In this document: piece after piece, positions 14,202-21,588 of the stretch
Layout of the letters: each line of letters opens with the position of its first letter
Position numbering within the stretch: the first letter of the stretch is position 1
DNA from: Candidatus Omnitrophota bacterium
GTDB lineage: Bacteria > Omnitrophota > Gorgyraeia > Gorgyraeales > Gorgyraeaceae
Assembly (NCBI GenBank): GCA_003485765.1
Contig: DNHS01000047.1
Coordinates: 1 to 26,221 of the forward strand
Reading direction: 5' to 3'
Length of the DNA stretch: 26,221 nucleotides
Notes under the pieces: generated by a model
Databases searched by the model: none
Told to the model about the DNA's origin: nothing
The model's input: only the letters and a program-made list of their open reading frames with translations
Translations under genes and position numbers: made by a program

Positions 14202-15911
14202 ATGAGAATAAAAATACTGCAGATTTTCTTTACGACACTTTTTGTTCTGGTAGGAGCGTGGCTTTATCATCTCCAGATTATAAAAGGCCCCTTTTATAAC
14301 AATCTTAGTTCCAGAAACAGCATCCGGCTTTTAAATATAGCTGCTCCGCGCGGCAATATATACGATAGATTTGGAAAACTTGTGGCTGGAAACACACTTT
14401 CCTTCGGAGTTTTTATAATTCCACAGGAGGTAGATGATATTGACGCTGAAATGGAAAAACTAGCCGGGATTTTAGGGGTTTCAAAGAGCGGTCTAGAAAG
14501 AAATTATAAGCGCAATAGGACCGCTTCGTTTGCCCCGTGCGAACTTATAAGAGGCGTTTCAAAGAAAACAGCGATTTTAATAGAAGAATCCAGACTTGAA
14601 ATGCCAGGCGTTCTTGTAAAAGAGATACCTTTTAGAAATTATTATTACAATGCCTCTTTCAGCCACGTGGTTGGATATATCGGAGAAATAGACCAGCTTG
14701 AGCTAGAGCTTCTAAAACCTTACGGCTATAACATAAAAGATTTAATAGGCAAGGACGGCGTAGAAAGATTCTGCGACAGGATATTACGAGGGAAGAATGG
14801 AGGCATGCAGATACAGGTTGACAATAGGGGCAGACAAGTGAAGGTTATGAGTTACAGAAGGCCAAAAAGCGGAAGAGACGTTTATCTTACTCTAGACGCA
14901 GGCTTGCAAAAGGTAGTCTATAATCTTTTCAATGGCCAGAGAGGCGCGGCTATTTTTATGGACCCGCATAATGGAGAAATATTAAGCCTTATAAGCAGTC
15001 CTTCATATGACCCTAATGAGCCATTATTAAAAGCCATGCGTTCAGAAGACTCGCCGCTTTTAAACAGAGCCATAATGGGAGTTTATCCTCCCGGTTCTAT
15101 ATTCAAACTTGTCACAAGTATTGCAGCGCTTGAGTCAAAAAGTATAAGGCCTGACACTGGTTTTGTATGCGTTGGTAAATTTAATATTGGTAAAGACCAG
15201 TTCGACTGCTGGAATAAAGACGGCCACGGTTATGTGGACCTCGAAAAGGCGATTGCATGGTCCTGTAATGTTTATTTTTATCATACAGCTCTTTTAACCG
15301 GCGCAGATAAAATCAGCAAGTATGCAATCCTGTTCGGATTAGGCAGAAAAACAGGCATAGAACTTTTTGGGGAATCTAATGGGTTTGTGCCTTCAAAAGA
15401 ATGGAAGAGAGCGGAAAAAAAAGAAATCTGGTATCCTGGCGATACGGCAAATTTTTCAATAGGCCAGGGCGATTTATTGGTAACGCCTTTACAGATAGCT
15501 CGCATGGTCTCTAGTATTGCGAATGGAGGCGCGCTCATTAAGCCTCATGTTTTAAAGCGTGTCGGATATGCCGATGCAGCTGATGTTAAAATAGAAACCC
15601 TTAAAGTTGCAAAAGAAAATATAGATGTGGTAAGACGCGGGATGCGGAAAGTCATAGAAGATCCTGATGGCACAGGAAACAGGGCAGCGAGCGGGATAGT
15701 TTCTATTTCTGCGAAAACAGGAACTGTTCAGGTGGGTCCCGGGATCATGCCTCACGGTTGGTTTGTAGGATTTGCGCCTTCGGAAAATCCAAAGATATGT
15801 TTTGTAGTTTTTCTGGAGAATGCAGGGTCAGGCGGAGACGCGCCTGCTGAGATTGCAAAACTGGCGCTGGAGTATTGGTTTAGAGAGCATAAAAATGATA
15901 AAAAAATATAA
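14202..15911 (+). CDS. mrdA: penicillin-binding protein 2 (elongasome transpeptidase)
   Basis: 569 residues, a class B PBP: membrane helix at about 5-24, pedestal with APRGNIYDRFGK (48-59), and a transpeptidase domain with catalytic Ser299 in SIFK (299-302, within YPPGSIFK), SCN (354-356) and KTGT (505-508). It crosslinks peptidoglycan during elongation with RodA and MreC. The length is a little below the E. coli enzyme (about 630). Its last 17 nt overlap the start of rodA, as expected for a coupled pair. Confidence 0.96.
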   Translation: MRIKILQIFFTTLFVLVGAWLYHLQIIKGPFYNNLSSRNSIRLLNIAAPRGNIYDRFGKLVAGNTLSFGVFIIPQEVDDIDAEMEKLAGILGVSKSGLERNYKRNRTASFAPCELIRGVSKKTAILIEESRLEMPGVLVKEIPFRNYYYNASFSHVVGYIGEIDQLELELLKPYGYNIKDLIGKDGVERFCDRILRGKNGGMQIQVDNRGRQVKVMSYRRPKSGRDVYLTLDAGLQKVVYNLFNGQRGAAIFMDPHNGEILSLISSPSYDPNEPLLKAMRSEDSPLLNRAIMGVYPPGSIFKLVTSIAALESKSIRPDTGFVCVGKFNIGKDQFDCWNKDGHGYVDLEKAIAWSCNVYFYHTALLTGADKISKYAILFGLGRKTGIELFGESNGFVPSKEWKRAEKKEIWYPGDTANFSIGQGDLLVTPLQIARMVSSIANGGALIKPHVLKRVGYADAADVKIETLKVAKENIDVVRRGMRKVIEDPDGTGNRAASGIVSISAKTGTVQVGPGIMPHGWFVGFAPSENPKICFVVFLENAGSGGDAPAEIAKLALEYWFREHKNDKKI

Positions 15912-16962
15912 AGAATTTGACTGGATCTTATTAGGCGTGGCCGCGGCCATTTTTATAATAGGGCTTTTATTTCTTTTTAGCGCCACTTATTCAAAAAATA
16001 TAGATTTTATAATAAGGCAGATAGCATGGTTTTTAATAGGGGCGCTATTTTTTATGGTTATAATAAACATAAACTACAGAAAAATTATAAGCCTTGGGTA
16101 TATATTTTATTTCTTTTCTCTTATTTTATTGTTGATTGTATTTTTCTTCGGGTCTAAAAGGCTCGGCGCGCAGAGGTGGCTTGAATTAGGTTATTTTAAT
16201 CTCCAGCCTTCTGAATTCGCCAAATTATTTATCACGCTTGCTTTGATCCAATATCTCACAGCGCAAAAGAGTGAAAAAGGGATTAAAAATATCGTAACGG
16301 CTTTTTTTATTATGCTGGCGCCCTTTGTCCTGATACTTGCGCAGCCTGATCTGGGCACCGCTCTTATGCTTGTGCCTGTATTTTTTACGCTTTTATATAT
16401 CTGGGGAATCAGGCTTAAGCATTTATTTTTTATAATAGGAGGGGGTTTGGCCGCGTCTCCTCTTGGCTGGTTTTTATTAAAGGATTATCAGAAAGAGCGG
16501 CTTATGGTGTTCATGAACCCTGATATAGATCCTCTTGGCGCAGGATATACTGTTATACAATCCAGGATAGCAATCGGATCAGGCGGGGCATTCGGAAAAG
16601 GCTGGCTCAGCGGCACTCAGAATCAGTTGAATTTTTTAACAGAGAGGCATACGGATTTTATATTTTCAGTGGCGGGAGAAGAATGGGGTTTTGCAGGCGG
16701 TATAATTTTAATAGGCCTGTATTATATCCTGGTCAGAAGGGCTTTTGAGATAGCCAGAAAAACAGACGACCCCTGCGGCGTTCTTGCGGCATGCGGAATG
16801 GCTACAATAATAGGAATTCAAGTGATAGTGAATATCAGTATGACAATGGGGTTCATGCCAGTCGTGGGGTTGCCTCTATTGCTTGTGAGTTACGGCGGTT
16901 CATCGCTTTTAGTTACCATGATAGCATTGGGATTGCTGGAGAGCATCGCAATCCATAGATAA
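15895..16962 (+). CDS. rodA: rod-shape-determining SEDS glycosyltransferase RodA
   Basis: 355 residues starting MIKKYKEFDW, with about ten membrane helices and SEDS-family motifs: FLFSATYS, GAQRWLELG.FNLQPSEFAKL, LAQPDLGTAL, KERLMVFMNPDIDPLGAGY..IQS.IAIGSGG.FGKGWLSGTQNQLNFLTERHTDFIFSVAGEEWGF, and GLPLLLVSYGGSS near the end. It polymerises lipid II during elongation. ATG 15895 was chosen over an in-frame start 25 codons upstream because those codons overlap mrdA and do not look like RodA. A 41-nt palindromic element starts five bases after its stop. Confidence 0.96.
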   Translation: MIKKYKEFDWILLGVAAAIFIIGLLFLFSATYSKNIDFIIRQIAWFLIGALFFMVIININYRKIISLGYIFYFFSLILLLIVFFFGSKRLGAQRWLELGYFNLQPSEFAKLFITLALIQYLTAQKSEKGIKNIVTAFFIMLAPFVLILAQPDLGTALMLVPVFFTLLYIWGIRLKHLFFIIGGGLAASPLGWFLLKDYQKERLMVFMNPDIDPLGAGYTVIQSRIAIGSGGAFGKGWLSGTQNQLNFLTERHTDFIFSVAGEEWGFAGGIILIGLYYILVRRAFEIARKTDDPCGVLAACGMATIIGIQVIVNISMTMGFMPVVGLPLLLVSYGGSSLLVTMIALGLLESIAIHR

Positions 16963-16966
16963 AATC

Positions 16967-17007
16967 AACAACTTTACAAATTGACATTGTCGATTTGTAA
17001 AGTTGTT
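16967..17007. repeat. 41-nt palindromic element, copy 4 (between rodA and the radical SAM gene)
   Basis: 20-nt arms (16967-16986, 16988-17007) around one T, with one mismatch; outer AACAACTTTACAAAT variant like 8331 and 26155. It sits between the rodA stop (16960-16962) and the ribosome binding site of the next gene. It has no T-run, so it is not a standard terminator. Confidence 0.92.
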
Positions 17008-17029
17008 TGGGATGTGAGAGGAACGCGGT

Positions 17030-18622
17030 ATGTTGGAAATATTAAAGCCGGCTAGATATATAAATAGCGAATGGAACGCGGTTCATAAAGACTGGAATGA
17101 AGGCGCTTTGAAAATAGCGCTTTCGTTTCCGGATGTTTATGAAATAGGCATGAGCCATCTGGGCATGAGGATTTTGTATGGCATATTAAACAGAGAGCAG
17201 GATGTGATTTGCGAAAGGGTTTTTGCTCCGTGGCTTGATATGGAAAAAAGATTAAGAGATAGAAAGGAAAGACTCCCGTCGCTCGAGTCGTCTCATGCTT
17301 TAAAAGAATTTGATATCGTCGGTTTTTCCCTTCAATACGAGATGAATTATCCGGATATCTTGAATATGCTGGATATGGGAGGAGTGCCTTTATGTTCGAA
17401 AGATAGGGGCGATAACGATCCTATTGTAATAGCCGGAGGCCCATGCGCGTTCAATCCTGAGCCGCTGGCAGATTTTATAGATGTGTTTGTGATTGGAGAA
17501 GCGGAAGAAGCGATCCTGGATATTGTGAAAATAATTCAAGGAGCAAAGGGCAGAGGGCATAGAGCAAAGGGAGCTATATTAAAAGAGCTGGCGAAAATAG
17601 AAGGAGTTTATGTTCCGGGATATTGCAGCGCAATAAAAAAACGTATTGTGAAAGATCTGGACAGTTCATTTTTTCCAACAGATATAGTCGTCCCATATAT
17701 ACAGATTGTGCACGACAGAATTGGGATAGAGATAATGCGCGGTTGCCCGCATGGATGCAAATTCTGCCAGGCATGTAAAATTTTTCACCCCTTAAGGATC
17801 AGGTCTGTAAAAAGGATTATGGAAATAGCAGAGGAATCCGTAAAGAGCACAGGATATGAGGAGATATCTTTGCTATCCCTTTCGTCAGGAGATTATCCGT
17901 ATATTGAAGAGCTTGCCAGAAAATTGCAAGAAAAATTTAAACCGCTTGGCGTAAAAATATCGCTTCCGTCTTTAAGGGTAGGCACTTTTGACGAGCGTAA
18001 CGATATGGACACATTGAAAAGAGCAGGGCTTACATTTGCCCCTGAAGCAGGCAGTGAACGACTGAGGCACACTTTGAATAAAAAAATAACAGACGCTGAA
18101 ATTATAGAGAAGTCCGGACTAGCGTTAAATTCAGGATGGAGGAAGGTAAAACTTTATTTCATGGCAGGCCTTCCCGGCGAAACCTACGAAGATCTGGATG
18201 CAATAATAGATTTGGCAGGGAAAATAAGAAATGTAAATTTAAGCGTGAGCCCTTTTATACCAAAACCGCATTCTGATTTTGAAAGGGAGGGGATGGAGGA
18301 GCTGGGGATATTAAAAGAGAAAAAAAGATATTTAGAGGCAGGAGGCAAGAGGCAAGAGGCAAGAAAAAATATAAAAATTGATTTTCATAGTCCTGAAACA
18401 AGCAGAATCGAAGCAGTGCTGGCCAGAGGCGATAGAAGCGTTGGAAAAGTTATATTGAAGGCGTGGGAAAAAGGCCTGAGGCTTCAGGCGTGGACAGAAC
18501 ATTTTAATTATAATCTGTGGGATCAGGCTTTTCAGGAAACAGGCGTCGACCCGGAAATTTATTTGAAGAAAAAAGACGAGGGCGAAGTTTTGCCGTGGGA
18601 GTTTATAAAGGTTAGCCCTTGA
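17030..18622 (+). CDS. B12-binding-type radical SAM protein (TIGR03960-like)
   Basis: 530 residues. The N-terminal part (about 25-165) looks like the cobalamin-binding-like domain of this family (FPDVYEIGMSHLGMRILY, GFSLQYEMNYPDILNMLDMGGVP, IAGGPCAFNPEPLADFIDVFVIGEAE). The radical SAM core follows, with the CxxxCxxC cluster motif at Cys239, Cys243 and Cys246 (MRGCPHGCKFCQA), LPSLR, LTFAPEAGSERLR and YFMAGLPGET. The exact reaction of the family is not known to me. Relatives are often followed by a DUF2344 (TIGR03936) gene, absent here. Two short purine-rich tandem repeats interrupt the coding sequence. ATG 17030 has AGAGGA upstream. Confidence 0.85.
   Translation: MLEILKPARYINSEWNAVHKDWNEGALKIALSFPDVYEIGMSHLGMRILYGILNREQDVICERVFAPWLDMEKRLRDRKERLPSLESSHALKEFDIVGFSLQYEMNYPDILNMLDMGGVPLCSKDRGDNDPIVIAGGPCAFNPEPLADFIDVFVIGEAEEAILDIVKIIQGAKGRGHRAKGAILKELAKIEGVYVPGYCSAIKKRIVKDLDSSFFPTDIVVPYIQIVHDRIGIEIMRGCPHGCKFCQACKIFHPLRIRSVKRIMEIAEESVKSTGYEEISLLSLSSGDYPYIEELARKLQEKFKPLGVKISLPSLRVGTFDERNDMDTLKRAGLTFAPEAGSERLRHTLNKKITDAEIIEKSGLALNSGWRKVKLYFMAGLPGETYEDLDAIIDLAGKIRNVNLSVSPFIPKPHSDFEREGMEELGILKEKKRYLEAGGKRQEARKNIKIDFHSPETSRIEAVLARGDRSVGKVILKAWEKGLRLQAWTEHFNYNLWDQAFQETGVDPEIYLKKKDEGEVLPWEFIKVSP
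17541..17571. repeat. imperfect purine-rich repeat inside the radical SAM gene
   Basis: Two copies of GAGCAAAGGG (17541-17550 and 17562-17571) flank the related CAGAGGGCATA. It encodes GAKGRGHRAKG in a variable linker after the B12-like domain. A similar purine-rich tract lies at 18336-18363 in the same gene. Confidence 0.6.
18336..18363. repeat. heptamer tandem repeat (AGGCAAG) inside the radical SAM gene
   Basis: Four consecutive units: AGGCAGG, then three copies of AGGCAAG. The encoded residues (EAGGKRQEAR) lie between KKRYLE and the conserved IDFHSPETS block, where family members usually have a shorter linker. Because the unit is seven bases, changes in copy number would shift the frame, so the tract is a possible phase-variable site. 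Confidence 0.75.
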
Positions 18623-18647
18623 AGTTGGGCGGATTGTATTGTATACT
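18619..18647 (+). promoter_or_regulatory. sigma-70-type promoter of the GGDEF / pil cluster
   Basis: TTGAAG (18619-18624), a 17-nt spacer, TATACT (18642-18647). The -35 overlaps the stop codon of the radical SAM gene. GGAGG at 18663-18667 and the ATG at 18673 follow. Confidence 0.6.
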
Positions 18648-18672
18648 TTGAATTAATGACACGGAGGCGTAT

Positions 18673-20037
18673 ATGATAAATTTATTAAAGGATATGTCAA
18701 TGTTTCCAAAAGGCCTGAGATATAAAACCATGATAGCATTTTCTTTGATGTCGCTTATTCCGATATTGGTATGCGCATGGCTTGTTATAACATATATCTT
18801 TCCCAATATAAATTTATTTTTTGGCCTTAGTTTAGGTAATATAAGCTTTATATTGTTTATATCTATAGTAATATCTATCCTAGGCCTTTACGTCACGAAA
18901 GAGATGATAGACCCTGTTATAAAGATGGCGGAAGAGGCAAAAAAAGCAGCGACAGGCGATATAACAAAATGTATAGACATAAACCGGGAAGACGAAGTTG
19001 GGTCCTTGAGTAAATCCCTGAACATTATGACCCGGAAGATAAAAGAAAATATGGAGGAATTAAGGGCCTATGGGGAAAAAACAAAGCTGATAAACCTGGA
19101 GATAAATAAAAAAGTCCTCGCGCTCTCAGGGCTTTTACATATAGGAAATCTTATCTCTTCTTCAAAAGAACTGAATAATACCCTGAGTTTTATAATACAG
19201 AAGGTTTCGGACATAGAAAATAACTCAACAACATTATTGATGCTTATGGATGAGGAATCAAAAGAATACACTGTGGTATCCAGTTGTAATCTCGAAGAAA
19301 TCAAAGCATCTGGATTGAAATTAAAACAGTATGAATTGTCTCCTGATATTTTAGCAAAAAAAATAGGATTAAAAAATATTGTGGGCATGCCTGTAACATT
19401 TGCAGGAAAATCATACGGGATGCTTATAGTAGGGAATAACGAGAAAGATTTTATTTTTGCAGATGATGAGAAAGAACTACTGAAATTATTTGCCAAACAG
19501 ATTTCAATAGCGGTTGAAAACGATACTCTTATCAAAAGATCGAAAGAGCTTTCTATAACTGATGAGGTAACAGGCCTTCATAACTATAATTATATGAAAA
19601 CCAGGCTTGGCGAAGAGATAAGAAGAGCTATTGTGTACCAAAGGCCATGCGGATACCTTCTTATAGATATAGATGATTTTAAGAATTTTTATACAACTGG
19701 CAGTGAAGCAAGGCGGGATGCGCTTTTAAAAGAGACAGGCGTTATTTTGAAGAGTTCTGTGACAGAAATTGATAAGGTAGGCCGTTTGTCAGATGATAGA
19801 TTCGCAGTGATATTGCCGGAGAGAAATAAAAGGCAGTCTGCCAACGTTGCTGAGGAGATAAGAAAAAAAATAGAGGATAGGCTTGGAAAGTCAATCAGTC
19901 CTGATAAAAAATTTACTGTAAGTATAGGCGTGAGCGAAAATCCTATAGACGGCTCCACAGCAGATGAGCTTATGGAAAAGGCAGAGAGGCTTGCGCGTAA
20001 CGCCAAGTCCCTTGGTAAAAATAGAGTGATTGTCTAA
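18673..20037 (+). CDS. membrane HAMP-GAF protein with degenerate GGDEF domain
   Basis: 454 residues. Two membrane helices (about 19-42 and 55-74) are followed by a HAMP region (about 75-128, IDPVIKMAEEAKKAATGDITKCIDINREDEVGSLSKSLNIM), a GAF-like domain (about 150-285) and a GGDEF-fold domain (about 293-454: ITDEVTGLHNYNYMKTRL, LLIDIDDFKNF). The active-site loop reads LSDDRF (372-377) in place of GG(D/E)EF, and the following substrate region is also altered (FYTTGSEARRD in place of the D.YGH..GD pattern). Diguanylate cyclase activity is therefore not expected; a sensing or scaffolding role is more likely. No RxxD inhibitory site is evident. It lies just upstream of pilT, pilB and MshEN genes, which suggests a role in pilus control. 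Confidence 0.85.
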   Translation: MINLLKDMSMFPKGLRYKTMIAFSLMSLIPILVCAWLVITYIFPNINLFFGLSLGNISFILFISIVISILGLYVTKEMIDPVIKMAEEAKKAATGDITKCIDINREDEVGSLSKSLNIMTRKIKENMEELRAYGEKTKLINLEINKKVLALSGLLHIGNLISSSKELNNTLSFIIQKVSDIENNSTTLLMLMDEESKEYTVVSSCNLEEIKASGLKLKQYELSPDILAKKIGLKNIVGMPVTFAGKSYGMLIVGNNEKDFIFADDEKELLKLFAKQISIAVENDTLIKRSKELSITDEVTGLHNYNYMKTRLGEEIRRAIVYQRPCGYLLIDIDDFKNFYTTGSEARRDALLKETGVILKSSVTEIDKVGRLSDDRFAVILPERNKRQSANVAEEIRKKIEDRLGKSISPDKKFTVSIGVSENPIDGSTADELMEKAERLARNAKSLGKNRVIV

Positions 20038-20039
20038 TG

Positions 20040-20068
20040 TTACAAAACGAGTATGACTCGTTTTGTAA
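20040..20068. repeat. perfect 13-bp hairpin between the GGDEF gene and pilT
   Basis: Arms TTACAAAACGAGT (20040-20052) and ACTCGTTTTGTAA (20056-20068) around the loop ATG. No T-run follows, so it is not a typical terminator. It begins three bases after the GGDEF-gene stop and ends before the pilT ribosome binding site (AAAGGAG). It differs in sequence from the 41-nt family but has the same style: an exact palindrome in an intergenic gap. Confidence 0.8.
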
Positions 20069-20091
20069 ACTAGCAGCACAAAGGAGTTAAA

Positions 20092-21159
20092 ATGGCGAAA
20101 GATCTGAGTCAATTATTAAAAGACGCTGTTCAAAAAGGAGCTTCTGACTTACATTTAGGCGCAGGAACTACGCCGCATATGAGGCTGGACGGGAGCCTTA
20201 TGTCTGCAGATAGCGCTGTGTTGGATGGGGCTTCGGCTAAGAGCCTGGTTTACTCTATTCTTACAGATGAACAGAAAGGTAAGTTTGAGAGGGATAAAGA
20301 ATTGGATTTTGCTTTCACCATAGAAGGCTTGAGCAGGTTCAGGGTGAATGTATTTTTTCAAAGAGGATGTATAGGCGCTGCTATCAGGGCTCTTCCTTTT
20401 AAGATAATGAGTTTTGAAGAATGCGGCCTTCCTGTAAGCGTAGTCCAGGATTTCTGTAAGCGCCAAAAAGGTTTTGTGCTTGTGACAGGAGCCACGGGAA
20501 GCGGGAAATCCACAAGCCTTGCCTCAATGATAGACTATATAAATATAAACAGGGATTGTCATATAATAACCATAGAGGATCCCATAGAGTATGTGCATTC
20601 GAATAAAAAGTCTATAATAGACCAGAGAGAGGTTGGCGTTGACACCCATTCGTTTTCACAGGGGCTCAAGCATATATTAAGAGAAGACCCTGATGTTATT
20701 CTGATAGGAGAGATGAGAGATCTGGAGACAATAGAAGCCGCGCTTTTGATCGCAGAGACAGGGCATCTTGTTTTTGCAACGCTTCATACTTCAGACAGCG
20801 CGCAGACAATAAACCGTATTATAGATGTTTTCCCTTCAAGGCAGCAGGCGCAGGTGAGGACGCAGATTTCTTTTGTACTAACAGGAGTCCTGTCTCAGCA
20901 GCTTTTGCCGCGCAAAAGCGGAAAAGGCAGGGTACTTGCAGTAGAGGTCCTTGTTGCAAATCACGCTGTAAAGAGCATGGTAAGAGAATCAAAAATCCAT
21001 CAGGTGTATTCTGTAATTCAGACAGGCCAGAAGGACAATATGCAGACTATGAATCAGGCGCTTTTTGAGCTCTGCAAAACTGGGCATATCTCAGAAGAAG
21101 AGGCGCTGGCAAACACTACAGAGGTGCAGGATTTAGAGAGGATGCTGCGTGGCAAATAG
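20092..21159 (+). CDS. pilT: type IV pilus retraction ATPase PilT
   Basis: 355 residues, a hexameric secretion ATPase of the PilT class: N-terminal PAS-like half with ASDLHLGAG..P..R.DG, Walker A GATGSGKS (133-140), ITIEDPIEYVH Asp box, Walker B DVILIGEMRD (201-210), His box TGHLVFATLHTSD (224-236). No MshEN domain and no zinc-binding cysteines, as expected for PilT rather than PilB. It powers pilus disassembly and twitching. The start has AAAGGAG upstream. Its last 11 nt overlap the next gene. Confidence 0.94.
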   Translation: MAKDLSQLLKDAVQKGASDLHLGAGTTPHMRLDGSLMSADSAVLDGASAKSLVYSILTDEQKGKFERDKELDFAFTIEGLSRFRVNVFFQRGCIGAAIRALPFKIMSFEECGLPVSVVQDFCKRQKGFVLVTGATGSGKSTSLASMIDYININRDCHIITIEDPIEYVHSNKKSIIDQREVGVDTHSFSQGLKHILREDPDVILIGEMRDLETIEAALLIAETGHLVFATLHTSDSAQTINRIIDVFPSRQQAQVRTQISFVLTGVLSQQLLPRKSGKGRVLAVEVLVANHAVKSMVRESKIHQVYSVIQTGQKDNMQTMNQALFELCKTGHISEEEALANTTEVQDLERMLRGK

Positions 21160-21586
21160 GATAAATTTAAAACAATTAGGGGAGCTTTTAGTTGATCTGG
21201 GCCTTATAACCAGGGACCAGCTTAAGCATGCATTAGAGGTACAGAAAGATAAGGGAGGCTTAATAGGCCAGATCCTGGTTGATTTGGGTTATGTAAGCGA
21301 AGAAGCGATTGCTCAGGCTATTACAGCTCAATATGGTTTTCCATATTTGCCGCTTGAAAATTACGAAATAGACTCTGAAATCGTTAAGATAGTCCCTAAA
21401 AATGTCGCGATACAATATTGTCTGATTCCCGTGGATAAGATAGGCAGTAATCTCACAATAGCAATGGCAAATCCTTTGAATAATCAGGCGGTGGAAGATA
21501 TTGCGCTTTTGTCTGGGTTATATATACAGCTTTTTGTCAGCACAGCAGCTGATATCAAAAAAGCGATAGAAAAATATTATAAATAA
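21149..21586 (+). CDS. stand-alone MshEN (GspE N-terminal) domain protein
   Basis: 145 residues made up almost entirely of one MshEN / T2SSE N-terminal domain. The c-di-GMP-binding pattern of this domain is well kept: LG (10-11), LL (13-14), GL (18-19), L25, L29, Q32, G40, L43 and G47; only the leading Arg is replaced by Gln9. The second half (ITAQYGFPYLPLENYEID...VPKNVAIQYCLIPVDKIGSNLTIAMANPLN) matches the N-terminal half of the adjacent PilB proteins, but no ATPase follows. GTG 21149 has GAGAGG upstream and overlaps pilT. Possible role: a c-di-GMP-responsive adaptor for the pilus ATPases (inference). Confidence 0.85.
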   Translation: MANRINLKQLGELLVDLGLITRDQLKHALEVQKDKGGLIGQILVDLGYVSEEAIAQAITAQYGFPYLPLENYEIDSEIVKIVPKNVAIQYCLIPVDKIGSNLTIAMANPLNNQAVEDIALLSGLYIQLFVSTAADIKKAIEKYYK

Positions 21587-21588
21587 CT

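Noticed and set aside
15820..15894. Upstream extension of RodA by 25 codons
   Set aside because: It lies inside mrdA, is charged and Trp/Arg-rich, and RodA proteins start just before the KEFDW segment at 15895.
16967..17007. 41-nt palindromes as ordinary rho-independent terminators
   Set aside because: They are symmetric, lack a T-run, and two copies lie within or at the coding end of aroA, where termination would cut the gene.
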